Of a stretch of DNA of 64,000 bases, positions 13,403 to 24,719 are shown in pieces. Within the stretch, counting starts at the first letter, position 1. Each line of letters begins with the position of its first letter. Both the position numbers and the translations under genes were made by a program. The stretch is from Galbula dea. Its lineage: Eukaryota > Chordata > Aves > Piciformes > Galbulidae. The notes beneath the pieces were generated by a model that was not told where the DNA came from, ran no database searches, and saw nothing but the letters and a program-made list of their open reading frames with translations. The stretch is from contig VWZX01010011.1 in assembly GCA_013399015.1 (NCBI GenBank), positions 186,001 through 250,000 of the forward strand, given 5' to 3'.

Positions 13403-14613
13403 GTTATCCAGCTCACCGAATGACGGAGTTAAATAAAGCCCAGTCAATACCTCCCCGGGAGAACGAACGTGTTCGTCCCTACCTTCTGCTATCGAACGTG
13501 AGTGGATCTCTGCTGCCAATTAGAGACACAATAATCTTGGAAGTATTAGCCACAAATAGCACTCTGAAGACACTTGTCCTTTTTTTTAATAAAAAGTGTT
13601 TCTTTGCTTAGGTTCTGCTCACTATTCTGCTTTCAAAAGGAAAGAAGCCCCTACTCGATTCAAAAGATGCTCTACTCTTCAAAACGCGGCAGGTAGATGT
13701 AGATATGAGGGTACGTTTCGTGAAGACACCTTGCTACTACCCTGCGCTTCTCAGGCCACCAAAACCCACAGGTATTTCCGAAAGCAGTAACACATGGAAG
13801 CAGGAGGTGCGGTGGGATGCAGCCTTTGAGGGGAGGGCGCGGAGCATAGCCTGGAGGATCCTTCCCAATCGCGCTGCCACCGCCCAGCACCAGCCACAGG
13901 ACAGACTGGGTTAGCTCAGGGAATCAATCCTTCCCTAACCCTTCTGGAGATGCTTCCCCACCCCCAATCCCATCCAAGCTGCTTCAGAGTATCAGAAAGA
14001 GGAATGAACTTTTCCACTGCATCTTCCCATACAGACATCCAGACACTCCTTCAGGCACTTTTCTCACGGCTCCCCAGAACGCTAGTGATTCTGTCCATCC
14101 TCCCACATAGGGAGAAGCACAGAGCCCTTCTAGACCTTCCAGCTCCCTTCCAGCCCTTCCAGCCCCTATGCGGGCAGCTGGATCTGTAAGGGTTAAACTA
14201 GAGAAAGGGTAGCAGGTACGGTGCCCGATGAAAACCTCACTACAATGTGGTGGATAAGCAGTGGAACGGCAAAGCCCCTGCCAGGAGGCTGCGGTGCGAA
14301 GAGCAGCTCAGTGCCGAGAGCGGTGACTGAGGTGCGGGATGGATGCGGGAGCAGGGCTTGTGCTTCCCAATTCCTCCGAGTTCAGCAAGAGAAGCCAGAC
14401 AGGCTGCTGAGAGGCTCAGGAGCAAGGCGAGCCAGCTGAGATGGTGCTTTTCTTTTTATTTTCCTTTTTTACTTTTTTTTAAGTGTCCTTTTTGCTGAAG
14501 TGTGAACGCAAAATAAAACCTACTCACCGTGTGAAACTGCGGGAAACGAAGCGGCTGTGAGCAAAATGCATCCCTACTCCGAGCATATAGTCCATGATCT
14601 TCGGCTTCAAGCT

Positions 14614-14655
14614 AGAGAAGGAGGAGGAGGAGGAGGAAGAAAAGAAGGAGGAGGG
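14614..14655. repeat. GGA-rich polypurine tract
   Basis: An almost pure purine run of GGA, GAA and AAG triplets about 40 bp long on the plus strand. It sits at the left shoulder of the CpG island. It explains the glycine- or glutamate-rich plus-strand frames and the proline- or serine-rich minus-strand frames in this area. Confidence 0.88.
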
Positions 14656-14771
14656 CTCTGCGTGGTGGTGGGACCTGGAGAACCATCAGCAGTTCTGTGC
14701 GGCAGGGCAGCAAGTACCACAGAGCCTTCACAGCGTGTGTGTGTAGAGGAGAGAGATGCTCCAGACCCAAA

Positions 14772-14822
14772 GAGATGGGGAGGGGAGAGAGGGGAGGAGG
14801 AGGAGGAGGAGGAGAGAAGGAA
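14772..14822. repeat. GGA-rich polypurine tract
   Basis: A second purine-only stretch of about 50 bp, dominated by (GGA)n, 120 bp to the right of the first. Such mirror-like purine tracts can form triplex DNA and are common near vertebrate promoters. Here they border the CpG island. Confidence 0.88.
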
Positions 14823-14859
14823 ATCGGAACAACAAGAGGAGTTGCAAGGAGGGATGGGA

Positions 14860-15660
14860 TTTGCTGGGGCTCGGGTGGGTTTTTCGGTGGTGATCCTCAA
14901 GGCAAGGATAACGAACTGTGGGATCTCCCCAGCGGGCAGGAGGAGGAGAGGGGTTCGGCCAAGGCAGGTGGAGCAGAGGTTGCACGGAGCAATGGGATGC
15001 TGCAGCCAGCCGAGGCGTGGCGGGGAGGCGTAGGAAGGGGAACCGGCCAAGCCCGGAGCTCCGCACAGCATCTCGCACCGGAGCCGCCGATGGGGTGGAA
15101 CCTGGCCACTCTCTCTGGGGGAGGGCGGGGGAACGGCAGGGAGCCTCGGAGCAGGGGCAGGAGATGTCAGCTCCGCCGGGGAGAGACACACAGCCGGGTG
15201 GCGGGGGGCTTCGGCCCTGGGGAATGGAGGGTCTGGGGTAAGCGGCTGGGAGCGGGGGGGTGGAAGGTCCGGTGCAGCGCGATGCAGCCAGCGGGCAGGC
15301 TGCTGGTGCGCGGCATCCGCTCCTCCTCCTTCACCACCACATCCAGTGAGCCACAGCAGCCGTATCGACCGGGTAAGAGGAGCTCTGCTCCCGGCCTCTT
15401 CCCTACCAAGCCTTTGTTCCAGATCCTTTTAATTTATTAATATTTTTTTATTATTTTTTTCCCTTAGACGGGTTTTCCCGGAGCAGGTTCTCCCTTCCCG
15501 CTCACCCGGTCCCATTCTCCGTCCCCGCCTCTCCCTACCCTCTCGCCCGGTTCCCGTTCCCCATCTTCTCGGTCCCGGCTCGAGCCCACTCCCGGTCCCC
15601 GGCAAGGTGAGGATTCTGCGGGGACTCTTGCATAGGGAACCAGCTCCTCGGGACTCCGCG
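14860..15660. promoter_or_regulatory. CpG island, probable promoter of an unidentified gene
   Basis: I counted about 55 CpG dinucleotides in roughly 780 bp (14881-15660), whereas most of the window is strongly CpG-depleted. Unmethylated CpG islands of this size usually mark vertebrate promoters. No canonical TATA box is obvious, and transcription direction cannot be fixed. A plus-strand GTAAGAG donor at about 15373 and a possible short coding exon before it favour the plus strand. The unlike frames of 150-250 codons on both strands across the island are what GC-rich DNA produces by chance. Polypurine tracts lie on its left edge and a pyrimidine-rich block (15480-15600) on its right. Confidence 0.72.
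15282..15372 (+). CDS. Possible short first coding exon (speculative)
   Basis: An ATG at 15282 opens a frame beginning MQPAGRLLVRGIRSSSFTT. It runs about 30 codons to a strong donor-like sequence, CCGG|GTAAGAGG, near 15372. The peptide is arginine- and serine-rich with no acidic residue in its first 22 positions, a composition that would suit a mitochondrial presequence or another unstructured N-terminus. It sits in the CpG-richest part of the island. I do not recognise the peptide. The open frame extends a long way upstream without a stop, so composition alone could explain it. I cannot find a matching downstream exon in the window. If it is real, the next exon is beyond what I can identify. 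Confidence 0.22.
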
Positions 15661-17700
15661 CAGATGAACATCTGCAAGATGATGGGGAGAAGGATGGGTA
15701 GGAATGTTCCTACTAATCCCCCGTGCCCAGCTCCCAGCCCTTGGCAAGCGAAGCATCCCCCCCTTCATACTACTCCTTCCCGGTGCTTCCAGGCTCTCAG
15801 TATGGAAATCACGAGCCGGCTCGGTGGAAAAATCTCCCTTTTCCTCGCATACTGGCTCCGGAGTGTGTGCGGAATTTCAAGGTGTGTGTGGGAGGGGGAG
15901 GCAGCGCCAGCGTTTATGAAGCTGTGTCGTCCCCCTTTTTCCCTCCCTTTATCCCTCCCTCCTCCAGTCTCTCTCCTACATATGTGCTGTAAGTAGATAC
16001 GCATGTTTATGGATAATAAAAACGTATTTCCCTAGGTATAGTTAGGCTGACAGCTTTGTACTACTCCACGGAAAGCCAGCCCATGCCAGGGAACTGCCTA
16101 CAGATCACTGAGAAGCTTTGGCATCCCTGCATGCCAGTGAGGTAGCCTGGCTGTGTCCACACCATGCTTCCCAGCATCAATAAGCACAGTGACCATATAG
16201 ACTATGTGATGTGCATGTTGGACAGCACGGAGTAAACACCAGTATTACACCAGCACTTGTCTATTGGGCTACGTGGTCTTCAAAAGACCACACTGTCACC
16301 TCTGCTGGACCTTTTGATCAAGAAGGTTTTTATCTGCTCTCAGTTATGTCTCTAAGCACCAGAGGGTGAACTCTGCATGTACATTTGCCAGTCTGGCGGT
16401 TTTATGTTTCCGGAATCTCTTCCAAGAGGTTGGGCAGATGCAGAACCATCAGATTCTTCTGGCATCACATTGGCTTGTTCCTCTCAGGGAGTTCAATCAT
16501 TTTTGTACTAAAAAATTGTGGAGGGATACAATCTTAGCAATGATTTAGCCTACTTTGGGTTTTATTGTCTTTTTCTTTAGAGAGGAGGGAAGAAAAGGAG
16601 TGAAGGAAGGATGTCAGAGTTAGTAAAGAAAAAAGAAATAGAGATGTCCATTTCAAGTGTAGTAGCTGTTAAATCTGTAGACATATGTGTGATTCATCCT
16701 GCAGCTTTACAAACCAAAGGCATACCATCTTGCCTCCTTGCCTCAGAACACAATTTCTCTTACAGCAACAAGTAGCACAGGCTCCTCTCCCCTTCTCCTC
16801 TCCCCCTCCCACCTTCAGCCCATCCTGACAAAATGCCAGTTCCAAAGGTCAGGCTGTTTATGTAAAGATCACTGTGTTTCTTAACAAAGACTGCTGCACA
16901 TCAAGCCTGCAGTGACTATCAAATCGACTTTTGGATTCAAGAAACTCAATAGGAGTACTGTCCAGTTTCTGGAGCTGACAAAATCCTAGAGGAGAAAGAT
17001 AAAGAGACATAGTGTGGGAATGGGGTAGACCAACAGCCCCAGGGTGCATATGGGTAGTAATAGCTGCATAGTAGTGTTACCAAGAGCCAGTGGACCTTTA
17101 AACATAAAAATATATGTGTGTGTGTGTGTGAGAGAGAGAGAGAATATATAGCAAGAGACTTGCTGATATATTAATGATTTTCTCTTCTTCTCTTTACGTT
17201 TCTTGCTAGCCCTAGTGATGCCTCGGCTGAAGTTGCTCTGCAGCCACTTCACACCAAAGGTAGTGCAAGCCAGCCAAGGAGAATTTTAAGTCTGAGCATC
17301 CTCACCCTCCCAATAAAAGAGAAGAGATTGACTTCACTAGACTTTGGCTCAGACCCTTCACAGCTAGGTTCAGTTTTCTTTTCTTAGCATTCAAAGGTGC
17401 AGTGGAGGTAGTCTGATCTTTATTGCACTGTGCTCACTTTCTCTCCTTGCCAACTTCTATAACATAGGGAGCAGTACAATTTTATCTCCTCAGCTGGCAT
17501 CACCTCTTCTGGTCCTTTCCCATTTTAAATCTAATAAGCACTCTCTGATATTACTCACTTGTGTATATACATCCAATACCTAAATGTTAAAAATGTTACC
17601 TTGTAGTAACAACACAGATCTTCCACTGTCATCAATTCCAAAACCTAATTGCCACCATGGTTCTGTTTTAGCCTTGAAAATAGTCCTGAAGCACAGTTTG
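15661..17700. other. Noncoding flank downstream of the CpG island
   Basis: GC content falls back to the regional level. There is a pyrimidine-rich tract at about 15935-15975 and a C/T-rich run at 16790-16815. No exon with convincing splice sites or family motifs is visible. Confidence 0.5.
17111..17150. repeat. Compound TA/TG/GA microsatellite
   Basis: Successive short runs of TATA, (TG)n, (AG)n and ATATATA in about 40 bp form a compound simple repeat. Confidence 0.88.
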
Positions 17701-17785
17701 TAGAATCATAACATGTGCTGGCTTGGAAGGGACCCACGGGGATCATTGTGTCCAGCTCCTGTGTCTGCACAGGACAACCCCAGTG
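17701..17785 (-). mobile_element. CR1 LINE, short 3'-end fragment
   Basis: 'tagaatcataacatgtgctg' followed by 'cttggaagggaccca' is the complement of a CR1 3' terminus. The following 'tgcacaggacaaccccagtg' is a common avian CR1 3' UTR block. About 85 bp remain and the rest was lost by 5' truncation. Confidence 0.8.
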
Positions 17786-18821
17786 TTGTAGAGGACTGTG
17801 ATTGGTTTTGTTCAATGTTGTTAATAAGCCATGGCCTCAGAATATAATACTACAAAATCTGATTGTCAGGCAGAATACTGAAATAGCAAACAGTGGAACA
17901 AACTGTATTTGAATGGAGCAGGAACCTATACCGCCCACTGCAAAAGTGAAATCCAAATTTGGGACCCAGTTCTGACTGAGCAGCTGCAGAGCATGGTGTG
18001 AGAGAGGAAAGGCACATCAAGACCTCCCATCCTGATGTCCCTGAATTACAGGTCATTAGATTCTTTTGTCCTGTAAATGTCCATGAAATACCAGTGTGCA
18101 TCTGGGTTGGTAAATGCACATTTTAACAGTGTATCCAATAGCATTTTGTGGGTTTTTTACTTCATAGTATCAGCCTTTTGACCCTCTTTCTTCCAGAACC
18201 AGCTGCATGCTTCTCCTTAACTCCTGAAAACTGCATGCAATTTATTTAAGCCAGTTCAGCAGTTACCCTTAGTTTGCAACAGGCAAAACTATTATGCAAA
18301 CAACACTGTCACCTTCTTAACGTGCCTTCCTGCTCCCAGCTGTAATGAATTCTCTGCATGAGACTGTGCTGTAAATTCTCCATCTAAAAATTCCATCTGC
18401 TACAGGTTTTGTCAAGGGAACCTGCACTTGACTTTTGAAGCCATTGGGAGGAGCAAAATGATAACCCACTAAAGTGCCTTGCCCTTAACTGAAATTATCA
18501 CAAAGTAATTAAAGTTAGAGCAAGAAAGCTTAAAGTTTGGACTGCTTCTGTTCTCAGTGGTTTTGCTTGGGTGAGGTTTTTTAGAAGTCTGATTTGAATG
18601 TCAAATTTGCATATTCAGCTGGAAAACATAGGGAACGCTTAATTGCCTATGTCCAGTGTTCATCTTCTTCTTTGACAACAGTGCATCACATATTCCTGGG
18701 TTTCATTTCCAGTTACAATAAGCCCATAAATTGAACTGCATATCTAACCAAGTTCTGCATTTGCCCATTATACACACAAATATCCTGCATTTAGAATTTT
18801 GGCTTATGGATGTATCAGAGA

Positions 18822-19480
18822 AACATGGAACTGCAGAACAGCCCAGGTTGGAAGGGACCTCAGAAGATCATCTGGTCCAACCTTACATGGGAAAGGGAGC
18901 CTAGATGAGATTTTCTAACACCGTTTCCAGTCACATCTTGACAACCTCCAGCTATAGGGACTCTACCACATTCCTAGGGAGGTTGTTCTGGTGAGTGATT
19001 GTTCTTACTGTAAAAAAATTCTTTGTTGTGTTGAGATAAAGCTTTGCCCAGTGCAACTAGTATCCATTGCTCCTTGTTTTCTCTTTAGTTCCTTGTGAAG
19101 AGAGAGCCTCTAGACTCTTTGCAGACACCCTGTAAGTATTGGGACACTATGAGGAGGTCCTCCTGAGTCTTCTCCAGGGACAAAAGACCCACCTGACTTC
19201 TTCAGTATCTCCTCACGGAGCAGGTTCTCCACCCCTTTGATCATTTTCATGGCCTTCATTTGGACCCTCACCAGTCTATCTGCTTCTTTCTTGAACTGTG
19301 GGGATCAGAACTGAACACGGTACTCCAGGTGTGGCCTGACATGTGGTGAGTGGAATGGGAGGATCATGTCTCTGTCTCTCTTAGAAATGTCCCTGCAGAT
19401 GCAGCCTGGGATTTGCCTTTGTAACTGCAGCAGCACACTGCTGACTCATGTTCAGCTTGTTGTCCACCAACTATGTATTT
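18822..19480 (-). mobile_element. CR1 LINE, old diverged 3' fragment
   Basis: The complement of the CR1 3' end starts at about 18822 with 'caggttggaagggacctcag' and 'gatcatctggtccaacc'. It continues through the ORF2 C-terminal region: blocks equivalent to 'ctcctcacggagcaggttct' and 'tccaggtgtggcctgac' are clear. Small deletions and substitutions are dense, so the copy is older than those near 52 and 63 kb. The left boundary is sharp. The right boundary is approximate because similarity fades near 19480. Confidence 0.88.
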
Positions 19481-22400
19481 TGACCTATACATTTTTGCTT
19501 TAATGGAGATATGATTGACTTGAACAAAATTACACCCACTGACTTTTCTTGCAGAGGAGATTATTTTTAGGCTTTCCCAATATTTCACTTGCAGGGAATG
19601 AACTAGTCCTGTAGAATTTCTTTAATTTTGCTCCAAAATTTAGATCAAAGCAATATAGCATTAACAATGATTACTCACTTGTCCTAACCTTTGGCAGCAG
19701 AGGATAAACTTAAAGGGTTGTTGTTTCAGGCTTTTGCTATCAATAAAATACCAGTCTTCTGAGATAAGGCAGCCCTTTGAGGAAATGGTATTTCTCAACT
19801 GCTTTCAGAAGACATCAATCACAAGACCTGCAAGCTCACATAAGCTGACTAAACATAGCTAGACCATGTCTAGAAGGTACACAGCAGCACTTGAGATTTG
19901 GAGACATGAACTTCTCTAGGGGTTGGCAATCTACTGCTTCCTTTTCTTGGAAGATTCAAGTCTGTTCTGTTGAATATTCACAGCTGCTGTTATGTGCAGG
20001 GTGCTACAAGTTTGTCTCCTGGTACTGCAAATAGAAACAGCAGTCTGAACCAGTCACTGTATCTTTGAGTAAACACTTCTGTGTGGTCAGGATTGAGTCC
20101 CTTCCAGACCAGGCAAGTTATCAACACAAAAAATCTCTGTCCCAGAGTGGTCAGAGTCTGAAATGTATTAGAATTAATGATGGAGGACAGAAGAAATGTT
20201 GAAATGAGTGGAAGAGTCCTCAATGCATTGAATGTGGTGCAGGTAAAACAGCAAGACTCACTTGCAGACAAGCTGAGTTTTTGGAATGGTGAGGGAGTCG
20301 AATGGTGTTCCATCTGACACCTGCTACAAAAGACAGACTTACTAAGTTATAATAAAAGCAATTGTGTATTCAGGGTGAAAGAGATCTCAAGTACTTTCCC
20401 TTTATGAATATTTGAAAAAGTAAAATATATGTTCACTAGAATGTGTTAAAGAAATCTGTTGTGGACTGGAACCAAAACAACAAGACAGGTACCAGTGAAA
20501 TTGTCAGTTGACACTTTGCAGTGTCAAGGGATTACACACTAGAAAGACAGAGTTTTACAAGGTGGTTATGCTGGGAAGGAAAGGTCACACAAAGAAAACA
20601 ATTTGCATTTGGAAAATAGATTATTTTACAGATATTGGTTCAAACTGGTAGTCATTCCCTGAATAACATCTGGTGCATTATCTCAGAAGATGTGGTTATC
20701 TCCCACAGAAATGAGCTGCACAGAGGATCTGTAGGAAGATTTGGAAATAACTTTTGTTTTTATATGTCATTACCTCATAAGAATCAAAATACATGGGCCA
20801 CTAATGACAACAAACAAGAACAACACAATCTCTTGAACAGTCTGTTCAATGCATTCCTAGTCTCTAGCATGCACTTAAAATACAGCAATATTACAAGGAT
20901 TTGTCACTTGCCTGGGCTATGGAGCTAATGAGACAGAAAAAGCACGAAGAATTTGGATGGATGAACTCCATTTACCTAATTTCCAACTCAAACATAGTGA
21001 TATGAAAAATAAATAGTATATGTAAAAGGTCTTTTTTGGTTTTTTTTAAATTATTTTTCTCTTTTTGCAGTTCATCTTGAGACGGCTTCGTTTGGGTCAT
21101 TGTGGTGCACAACAGGTAGCAGCATTCCTGTCAGTAGCAACCATCACTCTTGTAACATTTCTGCATCTTCCTGACTGGTGGGGACTGATGTCAGGAAGAT
21201 GTCAGGTTCTTTCCTCAGTCACAAAGGATAGGAGGCAGTAAAGATGATGTCTCTTACATCATTTATTTGATTACGTTCTCCATTTGTCAAAGCAGTGAAG
21301 CACAAAGCCCAAATGCATTTTGTGAAGCACTCTGGAATCTGCTTGTTTTTAAGGATGCACTTAGAAACTTCAGCAAACAAGGAGGATTTTATAGCTTTGA
21401 TTACTCTGTAGCATGTGTTTTTCTTAATCACATGGCAGCAGTACTTTTTCTATTTAAGATGGTGCAAATGTCTTTCCCAGAAACTCATACTATCTGTTGC
21501 ACTTTTTTAGATGACATTGGGGAGAAAATGAAAATTTAGGATCTGATTCAAAACACATGTGCATCCAGTTTTGAGTTAGCTGTCTTGATTTTACTCAACC
21601 TTAAAAACAACATTTATTTTTTGGCAGAAATCTCTGACACAGCAGAACACAAACTCATGTTCCTATATTAAATGTTAGGATGTTGAACACCTATTTCCTT
21701 GTGTTTTTCAGATAAAGGCATGAGAAACAACACTGGCAAAACATTATCATAGGATAATCTCAGGGTCCCCACTACTTGTGCATTTTAGGTGGCTAGGTAA
21801 AATAAAAGAACAACAAAACCCACAACATAACAACAAAACAACTGTAAACATTCTCATTGAGCACTGCTTAGACTGTCTAGTGGCAATCTAGTCTAGTGGT
21901 CTTTTCAACCAACTACTGGAATTGATTGGACAATTCATTGTCAGTGTATAAAGTAATTAGCAGTTGCTTTTTTGAGTCAATCAAGCACTGGTAGAGTCTG
22001 AATAAATTTTGTAGCTAAAAGCTGATGTGTGCATTAATTCAAATATGGTTGATATGGAGTTAACCAAGCTACATCTTACGACTGTACCTTACAGTTAATG
22101 ATCCAATCATTCTCTGCTCTTAAGAAATAACCATAACATGATCATTTCTTTTAAATTCAACACTGTTGTCTTGCTAGTGGAAAGAATTGCATAAATAGCA
22201 AAAATAAAAAAACAAAACAAAACAACAACAACAACAAAAACCCAAACCCAAACAAATGTAAAAACATGCAGTTATGAGTACATGAAGAAAACCTTCACAG
22301 TTTCTCTGCTGGTGGGAAGTGGTGAGTGATTGCCTTAGCATCAGGTGGGTTTTTCAGTCTTGGGTATTTTTGTTTTGATTTGGGGGTCTTTACACTTACT

Positions 22401-24719
22401 AAACTAGTTGGCTTTGTCTCAAACTATGAGTTTTTCTCACTTCTGCCTTTCCTCTCCCCTTCCCCCATCCTGCTGTAGGGGAGTGAGTGAGTAAGTGAAG
22501 GAACAGCTGGGTGGGGGCTTAGCTGCCTATCCAGTTACTTTACTCATCACAGCCTCCAAGACCAGTTTTGGAAATGGAGAAGTCATTCTGCCTCAGCAGT
22601 TGTGGAGTTTTTGAAACACAGAATGGTCTTGTCTGCCAAATACTATACTGCCATGCAGCTTTCTTTTTACACTGATCTCAAAGTCTGATAAATAAATGTA
22701 TGTTTATGATTCTACAAAATGTAGAAAAGCACAGAAAATTAGAACAAAAACTGAAGCAGGTGGCAGTACTTTCTCACCAAAATAGTACTAACTTTACTAA
22801 GTTGGCTTTTGCTGCAATGTTTCATTCTCTGAGTAGCTGTCAATCACCATGTTTCTCCATTAGCTGAGGGGTTTTTTATATATGGTTTGTCCTTCATTTA
22901 GTCATTTGCTTCCTTAAGAACTGAACAGGGTTTGTACTTTTCTTGCCACTCTACTTCTGGCTGAACACACAGAAAAATAATCTGTTCACAACAAGGTGGA
23001 GGCTCATTTTGCTGTGTGGGATCAGTGAACCCAGTAGAGTTTAGGGAGAACCCCTGCTGGAGGTGGATAATAATGTTTTTTGGTATTTGACATCTTAAGT
23101 GAAGCTAAAGTCTTAACTAACACAGGTGGAGATTTATTTGGGAACCTAAAAGTCTTTAGCCCCTGTCAGTAAGAGCCTGTGGCTCCCCAGACATACACCA
23201 TTTGATGTGGGTGTGATTGTGCTACATCCAACTTGCTTTGGGACTAGTTAGTCTGTGGCCTCATCCTCCTCTTAGGCACACAACTGGTAAGTATAACTGA
23301 AGGATCTTGTCAGTGCCTTAATTCTCCATCCACACTGCCTTCTATTATCTCTTCTTGTTATGCTTTGATCCTAGTGAGGTTGGAACATTTTTGGTTAAAG
23401 AATTCTGACTTCTTGTGAGTGTGCATACATGGCTCCTGCAGGGCTCCAACAGTGCCAGCATGACAGAAGGGGTGGAGATGCTGATTTGTGGAATGCTATC
23501 ACACAGAGATGGGTTATACCTGTAAGATCAACTGACTATTAACTTGGAAAAAACTGTTTTTAAAGCATCATTAAAATGAAAAGTGGTGAAAAACCAAGCT
23601 GGTACAGAAATACACATTTTTCATGATGTCATCAAAATAAGATTGTAATTTTGTTTCTGATTTTCCTGTAAATTACAAGTAACTCAAAACATACAAGGTT
23701 TTAATTAAGATAACTTCTGTGGCAAAAGTAGATAATAGATCAAACACTAGGATCATTTCAGGTGTCTGTGGATGTCTGGGTTACTTTTTCTGAGCCACAT
23801 GGGGCAGATATTTGTTGCTGGATCAGATCCTTTTCACCCTGCCTTGCAGACCACTGGCTAGCTGAAGGAAGCCTAAGTAAAACATTTACTTTAGATCTGA
23901 GAAAATTTTACTCTTTTTCATCTTCACTTTAATTTCTGACAAAATTTACAAGACACTTCACTGACAACTTGCCATCAGTTTCAACTGTAGGTATATTTAA
24001 GGATGGCATTTTAACTGCATGTAATATAAACCTACCATTAAATTTAGAAAACATAGCCAGACTCACATTTTCCAGTTCTTCCAAAATGTGAAATTCTTCT
24101 TAGAAAAACAAACCCCTTTTGTTCTTAGAAGCCTATGAAGAAATGACCTTAGCAACATGTACTGATGGCCACCAGATTTTAATTTTTTTTATGTTAAATG
24201 CTTCTACAGAAATGCAAGATTAATGTATTTCAAGTATTTTGTTAGCATCCCATTCTTTCAGAACTGCATTTTGTTCATGTCACATATTTGCATGAAGATA
24301 ATCTTATTCTACAGGGTACCTTGTGCAGCAGTTGATAAAAAAGGTGCCTAATAAATAAAATAATATTTTATGCTCGTGGCAGGTAATTGTGGTGTACTTT
24401 GCAGTGGCTTAGTTAAACAATTTGTCTTCCTGTAGGACTGTAAAGTTGGCAAGCAGCAAAGAAGAACCCTTCTGCAAAGTGTCGGTGTATTCACTGGCTA
24501 TAGTAGTACTGGGATAATTTCCCATTCTCAAATCAGCAGCTGGAACAATGAAGTAATTTGAAGTTATGCTGTTTCTTAATGTGCTCATTGCACAGCAATT
24601 ACTGTATCATCACCTGCATCATCTTGCAGGGCTGGAAAAAAACATTATGCTAACAAGTTCTCTATAGGCTTTTTCATTCAAGTTAGCTAAAGGACATACA
24701 AAGTGACCCTACCAGCTTC
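19481..24719. other. Unique noncoding DNA, no gene seen
   Basis: About 5.2 kb of AT-rich sequence. Frames at 20635-20928 and 21267-21539 lack motifs or convincing splice sites. An A-rich simple repeat is listed separately. I see no other repeat family. Confidence 0.55.
22200..22258. repeat. A-rich (CAA)n/(CAAA)n simple repeat
   Basis: A run of about 60 bp built from CAAA, CAA and CCAAA units on the plus strand, with no G until the end. It may be the tail of an old insertion or a simple repeat. Confidence 0.85.

Larger units (their letters stand above)
11737..14613. other. GC-elevated noncoding region upstream of the CpG island
   Basis: GC content is higher than on either side and includes homopolymer C and G runs, for example at 12425-12450 and 12755-12772. 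Frames of 130-180 codons such as 12776-13318 on the minus strand are low-complexity, proline- and serine-rich, and overlap frames on the other strand, so I do not call them genes. The stretch at about 12290-12380 has several TAAT and ATGCAAA words and could be regulatory, but that is a guess without comparative data. Confidence 0.5.

Noticed and set aside
14557..15440. Several overlapping frames of 150-250 codons on both strands of the CpG island
   Set aside because: They are low-complexity, rich in Gly/Arg/Glu or Pro/Ser, mutually overlapping, and explained by GC-rich composition and GGA tracts. No domain can be seen.
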